Below, one piece after another: positions 8,986-17,170 of a DNA stretch of 64,000 nucleotides (positions are counted from its first letter, which is position 1; each line of letters begins with the position of its first letter). A model generated the notes under the pieces. It made no database searches, was not told the origin of the DNA, and was given only the letters and a program-made list of their open reading frames with translations. Both the position numbers and the translations under genes were made by a program. The DNA is taken from positions 95,533 to 159,532 of the forward strand of contig JAEYAU010000261.1 of NCBI GenBank assembly GCA_023404705.1, given 5' to 3'. This stretch comes from Pseudomonadota bacterium. Lineage in GTDB: Bacteria > Pseudomonadota > Alphaproteobacteria > Rhizobiales > Xanthobacteraceae.

Positions 8986-10869
8986 ATGAAGTTCCTGACG
9001 ATCCATTGCGGGCACAACTCGTCCGCCGCGCTGATGATCGACGGCCGGATCGTGGGCGCCGTGCAGGAAGAGCGCTTCGCCTGCCGCAAGAACCAGGTCG
9101 CCTTTCCGGTGCAATCGATTCGCCACTTGCTGGATCGTCACCTCGCGGGCGATATCGCGGCGCTCGACCGCGTGGGTTTCACATCGACCGACGTCGATCC
9201 GATCGGCTTCGTCATCAGCCGCTACACCGACTTCTCCGTGTTCGACCACATCCGCGAGAACAAGGAGTATTGGTACGGCGTCTTCTACGAAGGCAAGCCG
9301 CATGACGGCTGGTACTGGCGCGAGATGTATCGGCGCGGCGAGTGTCTCAACCGCGATCACAACGTCGATCCCGACGAGATGATCAACGTGCCGTTCGGCA
9401 AGGGCTTCCGCTATGACGCCGATGTCGGGCGCGCGAAGCTGATGACGCGGCATTTCGGCTGGAACGGCCCGAACCAGACGATCGACCACCATACGTGCCA
9501 CGCCTACTACGCCTTCTACGGCGCGCCCATTCCACGCGATCGCTGGGAGGACACGCTGGTGCTCACCGCCGATGCCCTCGGCGACGGCCTCAACTGGAGC
9601 GCATCCATCGCGGACCGCGAGGGTCGGCTCACGCGGGTCGGGCAGGGGATGGATCACGGCGTCGCGCGCATCTACCGCTTCGTCACGCTGCTGCTCGGCA
9701 TGAAGCCCAACGAGCACGAGTACAAGATCATGGGCCTCTCCGGCTATCGCACCCATGACAAGTACGTGGCGGCGGTCGAGGAGGTGTTCTCGCGCTGTCT
9801 CGACTTCCGCGATGGCCGCTTCGTCCAGGATCAGCCGCTGCGCGACTCCTATTTCGATCTGCGCGACCGGCTCGAAGGTTATCGCTTCGACAACATCGCG
9901 ACCGGCCTGCAGAGCTGGGCGACGCGCGTCACCAGCGCCTGGGCAGCACACTGGCTGCGCGAGACCAAGCGCCGCGTGCTGTGCTTCTCGGGTGGCTTGT
10001 CGATGAATATCAAGCTCAATGGCGATCTGCTCTCGTTGCCCGAGATCGATATTCTCAGCGTGCCGGCCTCGGGCGGCGACGAGACCAATCCGATCGGCGC
10101 CTGCTACGTGATGCAGGCCGAGAGCGGCGCACCCGTCGAGGTGCTGGCGCATCCCTATCTGGGACACCTCGACGAGAGTGATCCCGACAACGATTGGCGC
10201 GCCGGCCTCGCGCGCGCCGGCGCCGATCCGGCGCACTACGCGGTGCGCGAAGGGATCGGTCCCAAGGAGATCGCGCGCCTGCTCGCCGCCAACGAGATCG
10301 TGGCGCGTTGCGCCGGGCCGATGGAGTTCGGCGCCCGCGCCCTCGGCAATCGCTCGATCCTCGCCAATCCGTCGGATCCGGCCAACCTCAAGACGATCAA
10401 CGATGCCATCAAGAATCGCGACTTCTGGATGCCGTTCACGCCCTCGATCCTCGCCGAGGCGGCCTCGCGCTATTTGCTGGTCGAGAAGCCGGTGGTCTCG
10501 CCCTATATGACGATTGGCTATCGGACGACGGAGCTTGCCCGCAAGCATTTGGCCGCGGCACTGCATCCGGGCGACTTCAGCGCCCGGCCGCATTTCGTCT
10601 CGCGCGCTTCCAACGAGACCTACTGGCGCATCATCAGCGAGTTCGAGGCGCTCACCGGCATAAGCGGCGTGCTGAACACCTCCCTCAACCTGCACGGCGA
10701 GCCGATGAACTGGACCGTCGCGCAGGCCGCGCGCACGCTCGCGCTCTCCGCGCTCAGCTTCCTCGCGCTGCCCGGCGACGCGCTGCTCTATAAGGTGGCC
10801 GCCAAGGGCCGCCTCGAAGCGGTTCTCGCCGATAGCAACCTTCTCGCCGTCGGTGGACGGCGGCACTGA
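8986..10869 (+). CDS. Carbamoyltransferase (TobZ/NodU/CmcH family)
   Basis: A 627-residue O-carbamoyltransferase. The N-terminal Kae1-like domain begins HCGHNSSAALMIDG with QEERF behind it; the metal-binding DHHTCHAYYAFY follows. The C-terminal YrdC-like region includes GPMEFGARALGNRSIL, a near-invariant family signature. The family makes carbamoyl-adenylate from carbamoyl phosphate and ATP and passes the carbamoyl group to a hydroxyl, for example on sugars. The ATG at 8986 is chosen because homology starts there; the reading frame stays open further upstream. NodU is a homologue, but no nodulation genes are near, so a glycan decoration role is preferred. Confidence 0.92.
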   Translation: MKFLTIHCGHNSSAALMIDGRIVGAVQEERFACRKNQVAFPVQSIRHLLDRHLAGDIAALDRVGFTSTDVDPIGFVISRYTDFSVFDHIRENKEYWYGVFYEGKPHDGWYWREMYRRGECLNRDHNVDPDEMINVPFGKGFRYDADVGRAKLMTRHFGWNGPNQTIDHHTCHAYYAFYGAPIPRDRWEDTLVLTADALGDGLNWSASIADREGRLTRVGQGMDHGVARIYRFVTLLLGMKPNEHEYKIMGLSGYRTHDKYVAAVEEVFSRCLDFRDGRFVQDQPLRDSYFDLRDRLEGYRFDNIATGLQSWATRVTSAWAAHWLRETKRRVLCFSGGLSMNIKLNGDLLSLPEIDILSVPASGGDETNPIGACYVMQAESGAPVEVLAHPYLGHLDESDPDNDWRAGLARAGADPAHYAVREGIGPKEIARLLAANEIVARCAGPMEFGARALGNRSILANPSDPANLKTINDAIKNRDFWMPFTPSILAEAASRYLLVEKPVVSPYMTIGYRTTELARKHLAAALHPGDFSARPHFVSRASNETYWRIISEFEALTGISGVLNTSLNLHGEPMNWTVAQAARTLALSALSFLALPGDALLYKVAAKGRLEAVLADSNLLAVGGRRH

Positions 10870-10882
10870 TCAGGTATCCGTG

Positions 10883-12028
10883 ATGACGAAGCGCGCGGAC
10901 GTCTACGGCCGTTATTCCCTGGGATCGGGATCGATCCTCGACGACAAGGATCGCGTCTGGAGCGCGCTTGCCGACGAGAGCGTCGTCGCATCCTACCGGC
11001 AGTCCATGCGCCGCGATCTCGACAAGGCCGGTATTCCGCTCGCCGCGCTCGCGAAGTGGCACGTCATGGACGTGGGCACCGGCCGCCAGGCGCTCGCCTT
11101 CCTCGACATGGGAGCGCAGCGGGTCAGCCATTTCGATATCAGCCATGAGAATGTCGCGCGGGTCGAGACCCACATCGCGGCACAGGGCATGAGGGACCGT
11201 CTCGAGACCAAATGTTGCGACCTGGTCGACACCGATCTCGGCCGCGATCGCTTCGATTTCATCTATCTCAACGGAATTGTGCAGCACTTCTCGGATGTCG
11301 GCCGCGGTCTCGCGAACTGCATTCGTGCGCTCAAACCGGGTGGCTTGCTCTGGCTGTACTTTTATCGCTCCGGCACCTTCGACCAGTTCTTCGTCTATAT
11401 GCTGCGCAATCTGGTCGGCGGCAGCAATGTGACGGCGGACGCGGCGATGATGCGCGATCACTACGCGGCGGCGCGCATGTTCTTCGCGGCCGACGCACGA
11501 GACAATTATCTGACCTCGATCTACATGGACGGCGTGTTCACGCGCTATGCCCATCTCTACACGGTCGAGACCTATCTGGAGTTCGCGCGCGTGTGCGGGC
11601 TCGAGATCGTGTCGTCGTCGGGGCTCGATCCGCTCGGCCGCAGCGTGGACCATTATTTCGCGCGCAATGCCGGTGTCGTCACCTTGCGCAAGCGGACGGA
11701 GATCGGCGATGCCGATCTCGCGACAGCCGCGCAGCGGCTTTCGCCGCAAGCCGGCGTGGATCAGCTTGATCCATCCCTTTACGAGGCGCCGGAGATCCGG
11801 CGATCGATCGAGCTCTATCGGGAGCTGCAGCGTGCACTGGAGGCGCCTGGCGTCCCAGGTTGGCTGCGCGTGTTCGCGGCCATGCGCCTGTTCGCCCTGC
11901 TGGCGCAGACGCGCGCGCCGGACTACGACGCGATGCGGCGGCACGCGGATCTTCACGAAATGTTCGAGCGCTTGATCGGACTGATCGTCGCGGAGTACGG
12001 CGCGGCAGGCGCGGGAGGAGTGAGATGA
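10883..12028 (+). CDS. SAM-dependent class I methyltransferase
   Basis: A 381-residue protein. The SAM-binding strand is WHVMDVGTGRQALAFLDMG, with the acidic end of strand 2 in SHFDIS and the post-motif region YLNGIVQHFSDVGRGL; ALKPGGLLWLYF completes the methyltransferase core. The C-terminal 200 residues are a distinct, mostly helical extension that I do not recognise. It probably methylates a sugar hydroxyl or a glycan end. Two in-frame starts are possible (10853 inside the carbamoyltransferase gene, and the ATG at 10883); the latter follows the upstream stop by 13 bp. It overlaps the synthase start by ATGA. Confidence 0.8.
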   Translation: MTKRADVYGRYSLGSGSILDDKDRVWSALADESVVASYRQSMRRDLDKAGIPLAALAKWHVMDVGTGRQALAFLDMGAQRVSHFDISHENVARVETHIAAQGMRDRLETKCCDLVDTDLGRDRFDFIYLNGIVQHFSDVGRGLANCIRALKPGGLLWLYFYRSGTFDQFFVYMLRNLVGGSNVTADAAMMRDHYAAARMFFAADARDNYLTSIYMDGVFTRYAHLYTVETYLEFARVCGLEIVSSSGLDPLGRSVDHYFARNAGVVTLRKRTEIGDADLATAAQRLSPQAGVDQLDPSLYEAPEIRRSIELYRELQRALEAPGVPGWLRVFAAMRLFALLAQTRAPDYDAMRRHADLHEMFERLIGLIVAEYGAAGAGGVR

Positions 12029-13065
12029 GCGAATTCGCAATCGCGGGCCGCAGGGTCGGGCCCGACCATCCGCCATTGGTGATCGTCGAGGTCGGCATCA
12101 ACCACGAGGGCAATGTCGAGAAGGCGATTGCGCTGGTCGATGCTGCGGTGGCGGCGGGCGCCGAGCTGGTCAAGTTCCAGTGCCATATCACAGAGAAGGA
12201 GATGGTCCCGACCGACATGACGCCGGGCGAGATCTCCACCGAGAAGCTGTGGGACATCATCAAGCGCTGCGAGCTCACCGAAGCCGAGGAGCGCCGCGTT
12301 CAGAAATACTGCTCCGAGAAGGGCGTGATCTATCTCTCGACGCCTTTCTCGCGCGAGGCCGCGGACCGGCTGAACGCCATGGGCGTGCCGGCCTTCAAGA
12401 TCGGTTCGGGCGAATGCAATAACCTGCCGCTGCTCGATCACATCGCAAAATTCGGCAAGCCGATGATCCTGTCGACCGGCATGAACGAGCTTGCCTCGGT
12501 GAAGCGCTCGGTCGAGGTGCTGCAGGGGCGCGTCCCGTTCGGGCTCATGCATTGCACCAGCATGTATCCAACGCCCTACGACAAGGTGCGCCTCGGCGCG
12601 ATCAGCGACCTGATGCAGGCTTTTCCGGGCGTGCCGGTTGGTCTCTCGGATCACTCGCTGAACATCTGGACGTGCCTCGGCGCGGTCGGGCTCGGCGCCT
12701 CCATGCTGGAGAAACACTTCACGATCTCGCGGCAATGGCCCGGCCCGGACACCGGCATCTCGATCGAGCCCGACGAGCTGAAGGACATGATCGAGGGCTC
12801 GCGCGCCATCTGGCAGGCGCGCGGCGGGCGCAAGACGGTGCTGCCCGAGGAGCAGCCCGTCATCGACTTCGCCTATGCGACCGTGGTGTCGATTGCGTCC
12901 ATCAAGGCCGGCGACACCTTCGGGCTCGACAATATCTGGGTGAAGCGGCCCGGCACCGGGCCTCTGAAAGCAGACCGGTTCTACGATGTGGTCGGCAAGC
13001 GCGCGACGCGTGACATCCCGGCTGAGCAGCATGTCGGCCCGGCCGACGTCGAAGGTCTCGCGTGA
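12025..13065 (+). CDS. legI: Nonulosonic acid synthase (NeuB/LegI family), copy 1
   Basis: A 346-residue protein with the NeuB TIM barrel (IVEVGINHEGN, LVKFQCH, YLSTPFS, FKIGSGECNN, MHCTSMYPTP, GLSDHS) and a C-terminal SAF/antifreeze-like domain (VKRPGTGP). NeuB enzymes condense phosphoenolpyruvate with a hexosamine derivative to a 9-carbon acid. The adjoining LegG-, PtmE- and LegB-like genes suggest 2,4-diacetamido-2,4,6-trideoxymannose as substrate (legionaminate synthase), but PseI or NeuB specificity is not excluded by sequence reading alone. It shares overlaps with both neighbours. Confidence 0.87.
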   Translation: MSEFAIAGRRVGPDHPPLVIVEVGINHEGNVEKAIALVDAAVAAGAELVKFQCHITEKEMVPTDMTPGEISTEKLWDIIKRCELTEAEERRVQKYCSEKGVIYLSTPFSREAADRLNAMGVPAFKIGSGECNNLPLLDHIAKFGKPMILSTGMNELASVKRSVEVLQGRVPFGLMHCTSMYPTPYDKVRLGAISDLMQAFPGVPVGLSDHSLNIWTCLGAVGLGASMLEKHFTISRQWPGPDTGISIEPDELKDMIEGSRAIWQARGGRKTVLPEEQPVIDFAYATVVSIASIKAGDTFGLDNIWVKRPGTGPLKADRFYDVVGKRATRDIPAEQHVGPADVEGLA

Positions 13066-13898
13066 GATATGTGATTACGGGTGGCTCGGGCTTCCTCGGG
13101 CGCGCGGTGGTGAAGTTGCTGTCCGAATCCGGAGAGCCGGTGACTCGCGTCACGCGGCGCGCGCTTGCGTCCGAGCCCGGCGTCACAGACCTGTGCGTCT
13201 CCTGTTATGACGCGCTTCCCGCGCGCATGGAGGATGCCACGCTCATTCACGCCGGCGAGCCGGCCGAGATCGCGTCGGCCGAAGCCGGCGGCGATGCCCA
13301 TATAGAGGCGATGCGCGGCCTGCTCGACAAGCTGCTCGCCCGCGGCTTCGCCCACGTCGTCTATGTCTCGTCGGCTGCGGTCTACGGGGACGCGGTCACA
13401 ATACCGCGCCGACCGGACGAAGCGATCGCGCCGCACGGCGCCTACGCGCGGGCCAAGGCCGCATGCGAAGCCGAAGCACTGGCGCAAGGGGGGGCGGTGG
13501 CGCGGCTCTCCAACCTGTTCGGCCCCGGCATGGCGCGCTCGACCGTTGTCGCCGACGTGTTGGCGCAGATCCCGGGCCATGGCCCGTTGCGGCTGCGTGA
13601 CGAAGCACCGGTGCGCGACTATCTCTGGATCGAGGACGCCGCGCGTGCGCTCGTCGCCTGCGCGCGCCGGCCCTTCACGGACATCGTCAATATCGGCACC
13701 GCCATCGGCACCTCCGCGGGCGCGCTGGCGCGGCTCGCGCTCGGCCTCGCGGGTGAGAGTGAGCGGCCCGTGGTCTCGACCGCGCCCTCGGGACGCGCGT
13801 CGCATCTCGTCCTCGATATCGAGCGCACACGCGCGCAACTCGATTGGGCGCCCCGCACGTCGCTCGCCGACGGCCTGGCACGGATGCTCGCGGCATGA
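13062..13898 (+). CDS. NAD-dependent epimerase/dehydratase
   Basis: A 278-residue extended SDR starting with GTG (GTGA overlap with the synthase stop). The cofactor loop is ITGGSGFLGRAVV and the active site has YVSSAAVYGD and YARAK, giving the Ser/Tyr/Lys set. The C-terminal substrate domain is short compared with UDP-sugar epimerases (about 310-340). The substrate is unknown. Lying between the synthase and the epimerase/hydrolase genes, it could epimerise or reduce a keto-sugar of this pathway. Confidence 0.8.
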   Translation: MRYVITGGSGFLGRAVVKLLSESGEPVTRVTRRALASEPGVTDLCVSCYDALPARMEDATLIHAGEPAEIASAEAGGDAHIEAMRGLLDKLLARGFAHVVYVSSAAVYGDAVTIPRRPDEAIAPHGAYARAKAACEAEALAQGGAVARLSNLFGPGMARSTVVADVLAQIPGHGPLRLRDEAPVRDYLWIEDAARALVACARRPFTDIVNIGTAIGTSAGALARLALGLAGESERPVVSTAPSGRASHLVLDIERTRAQLDWAPRTSLADGLARMLAA

Positions 13899-15115
13899 AC
13901 CGGCGTACCATTGCGGTCTTCACCGGGAATCGCGCCGAGTACGGCCTGCAGTTCCCGATCCTGCGCGCCATCGATCGGCACGCCGCGCTCGACTATCGTT
14001 TGATCGTATCGGGCGCGCATCTCGATCCGAACTTCGGTCGCACGCTGGCCGAGATCGAGGCCGACGGCTTCACGGTGCACGACGAGGTCAAGATCGACCT
14101 CGCGGCCGACACGCTCACGGCCACCGCCCAGGCGATCGGCTCCGGCGTCGTGTCCATGAGCCGCGCGCTCGAGCGGCTGCGGCCCGACATCCTGGTCGTT
14201 TACGCAGACCGCTTCGAAGGCTTCGCAGCCGTGATTGCCGGGACCCAGATGAATGTGCCGACCGCTCACGTCGAGGGCGGCGATATTACCGAAGGCGGCG
14301 CGCTCGACGACTCCGTGCGGCACGCCATGACCAAGCTCGCTCACTTGCATTTTACGACCAACATGCAGGCGACCAACCGCGTGCTCGCCATGGGGGAGGA
14401 GCCCTGGCGCGTGCATACGGTCGGCTTTCCGGCGATCGACCTGATCCAGGACGGCAATTTTGCTTCGCCCGCCGATGTGCGCGACAAGCTTGGTCTCGAC
14501 CTCGCGCGGCCTGTCGTGCTGCTCACCCAGCATTCGGTGACCACGGAGTTCGATCTTGCGGACGAGCAGGTCCGCCCGACACTCGAAGCCATGACGCGCC
14601 TCGCCGCCGACGGCGTGCAGGTGATCGCCACCTATCCGAACAATGATGCCGGCGGCCGCCGCATCATCGCCGAGCTGGACCGCCTCGCCGCGGAGGGCAT
14701 CGCGGGCCTCCAGGTCCACCGCTCGCTCGGACGCTGGCTCTATCATGGCGTGCTGGCGCTCGCGCGCGATCCGTCCCTGCGCGTCGCTTGCGTCGGAAAC
14801 TCATCCTCGGGCCTGAAGGAGACTCCCGCCTTCGGCTGCCCGACCGTGAACATCGGCTCGCGGCAGCTCGGCCGGCTTCGCGCCGAGAACGTGCTCGATG
14901 CCGATTACGACGCGGCCGCGATCGAAACCGCAGTGCGCCGCTGCCTGTTCGACGACACGTTCCGCGCCCAATGCCGCGCCGTCGAGAACCCCTATGGCAT
15001 CGGCGACGCCGGCCCCAAGATTGCCGATGTGCTGGCGCGCGTCCCGCTCGATCGCAACCTGATCCGCAAGGGCATGACGTTGCGCGGCGAGACCCGCGAC
15101 GGGTGGTTCCGATGA
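13895..15115 (+). CDS. legG: UDP/GDP-sugar 2-epimerase, hydrolysing (NeuC/LegG family)
   Basis: A 406-residue GT-B-fold protein. FTGNRAEYGLQFPIL at the N-terminus, VYADRFEGFAAVIAG, HVEGGDITEGG, HSVTTEF and VGNSSSGLKETPAFG are standard NeuC/LegG/WecB-type blocks. The hydrolysing members invert C2 of an N-acetylated sugar nucleotide and release the free mannosamine-type sugar, the substrate of the NeuB-type synthase encoded upstream. The LegB- and PtmE-like neighbours favour a GDP-linked legionaminate intermediate. The ATG at 13895 overlaps the epimerase stop (ATGA). Confidence 0.87.
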   Translation: MNRRTIAVFTGNRAEYGLQFPILRAIDRHAALDYRLIVSGAHLDPNFGRTLAEIEADGFTVHDEVKIDLAADTLTATAQAIGSGVVSMSRALERLRPDILVVYADRFEGFAAVIAGTQMNVPTAHVEGGDITEGGALDDSVRHAMTKLAHLHFTTNMQATNRVLAMGEEPWRVHTVGFPAIDLIQDGNFASPADVRDKLGLDLARPVVLLTQHSVTTEFDLADEQVRPTLEAMTRLAADGVQVIATYPNNDAGGRRIIAELDRLAAEGIAGLQVHRSLGRWLYHGVLALARDPSLRVACVGNSSSGLKETPAFGCPTVNIGSRQLGRLRAENVLDADYDAAAIETAVRRCLFDDTFRAQCRAVENPYGIGDAGPKIADVLARVPLDRNLIRKGMTLRGETRDGWFR

Positions 15116-16167
15116 GCGAGCCGATCCTGCCACCCGACGCGACGCTGCGCGACGCCATCGCGCTGATCGAGCGCACGCGGCGGTTCATCGTCGCGGTGGT
15201 CGGCGCCGATGGACGCCTCCTCGGCATCCTCTCCGATGGCGACATCCGCCGCGGCATCCTGGCTGGGCTGGCACTCGACGGTCCGGCCGCCAGCGCCATG
15301 ACTCGCGAGCCAATCCTCGGCTCCGCGGATGCACGGCCCGATGAGCTGTACGACTTGATGATGCTGCGCGGCGTCGCGGCCGTGCCGGTCGTCGATTCCC
15401 AGGGCCGCTTCGTGCGCGTCGCGCAACTCAGCGATGCGACCGACACGCCACGTCTCGGCGGCGAAGGTTTCGCCGCCGCCGTGATCATGGCGGGCGGGGA
15501 GGGGCGCCGGCTGCGTCCGCTCACAGCCGATCGCCCGAAGCCGATGATCGACATCGGCGGCGTGCCGCTGCTCGAGCGCCAGGTGCGGGCCATGGTGGCC
15601 TGCGGTCTGCGGCGCATCTTCATCTCGACCAATTATCTGGGTCACGTCATCGAGGATCACTTCGGGGACGGTGGCGCATTTGATGCCGAGATCCGCTACT
15701 TGCGCGAGCCGACCCAGCTCGGCACCGCAGGCGCGCTCTCGCTGCTGCCGCGGCTGCCGGACGGCCCCGTGCTCGTGATCAATGGCGACGTGCTCACGAC
15801 CTCGGATTTCGGCAAGCTGCTCGCCTTTCATACCGAGACCCGGGCCGACATCACCATCGCGGCGATGATCTATCGCGTCGACATTCCGTTCGGCGTGCTT
15901 GCGGTCGACGGCTATCGCGCGGTCGGCGTCGAGGAGAAGCCATCCCAGAGGTTCCTCTGCAATGCCGGCATCTATGTGCTCAGCCCTGCGGCGGTGCGCT
16001 CCGTTCCGGCGGGCCTGCGGGTGGACATGACTGGCGTCATCGAGGCCGCGATCGGCCGCGGCTCGTCCGTCTCGGTGTTTCCCATTCACGAATTCTGGAC
16101 CGACATCGGCACACCGCGCGACCTTGAGCACGCGCTGGCGGAGTTCGGCGAGAAGGCACATTCATGA
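15112..16167 (+). CDS. ptmE: CBS-domain sugar-phosphate nucleotidyltransferase (PtmE-like)
   Basis: A 351-residue two-part protein. Residues 1-115 form a CBS pair (FIVAVVGADGRLLGILSDGD and VAAVPVVDSQGRFVRV). From about 120 is a nucleotidyltransferase domain with IMAGGEGRRLRPLTADRPKP at 125-144 and VINGDVLT. This CBS plus nucleotidyltransferase arrangement is that of PtmE, which makes the GDP-glucosamine-type donor opening the Campylobacter legionaminate route. The adjacent LegB- and LegG-like genes support that reading. CBS pairs usually bind adenosyl or purine nucleotides, so feedback control is possible. Other NTP-hexose specificities remain open. Confidence 0.82.
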   Translation: MSEPILPPDATLRDAIALIERTRRFIVAVVGADGRLLGILSDGDIRRGILAGLALDGPAASAMTREPILGSADARPDELYDLMMLRGVAAVPVVDSQGRFVRVAQLSDATDTPRLGGEGFAAAVIMAGGEGRRLRPLTADRPKPMIDIGGVPLLERQVRAMVACGLRRIFISTNYLGHVIEDHFGDGGAFDAEIRYLREPTQLGTAGALSLLPRLPDGPVLVINGDVLTTSDFGKLLAFHTETRADITIAAMIYRVDIPFGVLAVDGYRAVGVEEKPSQRFLCNAGIYVLSPAAVRSVPAGLRVDMTGVIEAAIGRGSSVSVFPIHEFWTDIGTPRDLEHALAEFGEKAHS

Positions 16168-17165
16168 GCGGACAGTTCGCGGACGCACAGACCTTCGTGA
16201 CCGGCGCCGATGGTTTCATCGGCAGTCATCTGGTCGAGGCGCTGGTGCGCGAGGGCGCTCGCGTGCGCGCGCTCGTCTACTACAACTCCTGGAACAGCCT
16301 CGGCTGGCTTGCGGATACGGCTCCCGAGATCCGTCGCGAGATCGAGGTCATCTTCGGTGACGTTCGCGACGCTGAGCGCATCGCCGGCGCCGTGAGCGGC
16401 TGCCGCTATGTGTTCCACCTCGCGAGCCTGATCGGCATCCCGTACAGCTACGAGGCCGCGCGGTCCTACGTCGACACCAACGTGACCGGCACGCTCAACG
16501 TGCTCGAAGCGTGCCGCCGCGCCGGTACGGTCGAACGTCTGATCCACACCTCGACCTCCGAGGTCTATGGCACCGCGCAGACCGTCCCGATCGCCGAGAG
16601 CCATCCGCTGGTCGGGCAGTCGCCTTACTCCGCCAGCAAGATCGCGGCCGACAAGCTCGCTGAAAGCTATCACCTCTCGTTCGGCCTCCCTGTGATCGTC
16701 GCGCGGCCGTTCAACACCTTCGGCCCGCGCCAGACCGCGCGCGCCGTGATCCCGACCATCGCGAGCCAGCTCCTGGCGGGCGTCGACAAGCTCACGCTCG
16801 GCGCCCTCACGCCGACCCGCGACTTCAACTACGTGACCGACACGGCCGCCGGCTTCCTCGCGCTCGCGCGCTGTTCCGGGGCCGACGGCCAGGTCGTCAA
16901 TATCGGCTCGGGGGAGGAGTGGTCGATCGAGGCGACCGCCGAGCTCCTGATGGAGATCACAAGCCGCAAAGTGCCGATCCTCTGCGATGAGGCGCGGGTG
17001 CGGCCCGCCGCGAGCGAGGTAAATCGCCTTCTGGCGGACAGCTCGCGCATCCGCGCGCTGACCGATTGGCGCCCGCGCGTGCCCTTCCGCGACGGCCTGC
17101 GCCACACCACGGAATGGGTCGCGCGCAATCTCGATCGGTTCGACGTGGCGCGTTACGCGGTCTGA
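16164..17165 (+). CDS. legB: NAD-dependent sugar-nucleotide 4,6-dehydratase (LegB-like)
   Basis: A 333-residue extended SDR: VTGADGFIGSHL (12-23), the distinctive YYNSWNSLGWL (39-49), IGIPYSYEAARSYVDTN, TSTSEVYGTAQ (129-139), YSASK with Tyr155 and Lys159, and RPFNTFGPRQTARAVIPT. These blocks match the LegB branch (GDP-N-acetylglucosamine 4,6-dehydratase). The product, a 4-keto-6-deoxy sugar, normally goes to the aminotransferase LegC; no such gene is in this window, so it must lie elsewhere. The start overlaps the PtmE-like stop (ATGA). Confidence 0.85.
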   Translation: MSGQFADAQTFVTGADGFIGSHLVEALVREGARVRALVYYNSWNSLGWLADTAPEIRREIEVIFGDVRDAERIAGAVSGCRYVFHLASLIGIPYSYEAARSYVDTNVTGTLNVLEACRRAGTVERLIHTSTSEVYGTAQTVPIAESHPLVGQSPYSASKIAADKLAESYHLSFGLPVIVARPFNTFGPRQTARAVIPTIASQLLAGVDKLTLGALTPTRDFNYVTDTAAGFLALARCSGADGQVVNIGSGEEWSIEATAELLMEITSRKVPILCDEARVRPAASEVNRLLADSSRIRALTDWRPRVPFRDGLRHTTEWVARNLDRFDVARYAV

Positions 17166-17170
17166 CCTGG

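Noticed and set aside
8932..10866. A 644-codon minus-strand frame opposite the carbamoyltransferase
   Set aside because: Typical GC-rich antisense shadow with His/Arg/Ala-rich composition and no domain; the + strand gene has full family motifs. Many other long antisense frames (for example 42,491-44,587 and 56,985-59,084) were dropped for the same reason.
8986..10869. NodU in a nodulation locus (with the NodB-like deacetylase at 6,252)
   Set aside because: No nodA, nodC, nodD or nod box was seen; both proteins are common in surface-glycan clusters.
13062..13898. Pseudogene because of the short length of the epimerase
   Set aside because: The frame is intact from GTG to stop with Rossmann loop and active site present, and both ends overlap neighbours in frame-correct fashion.
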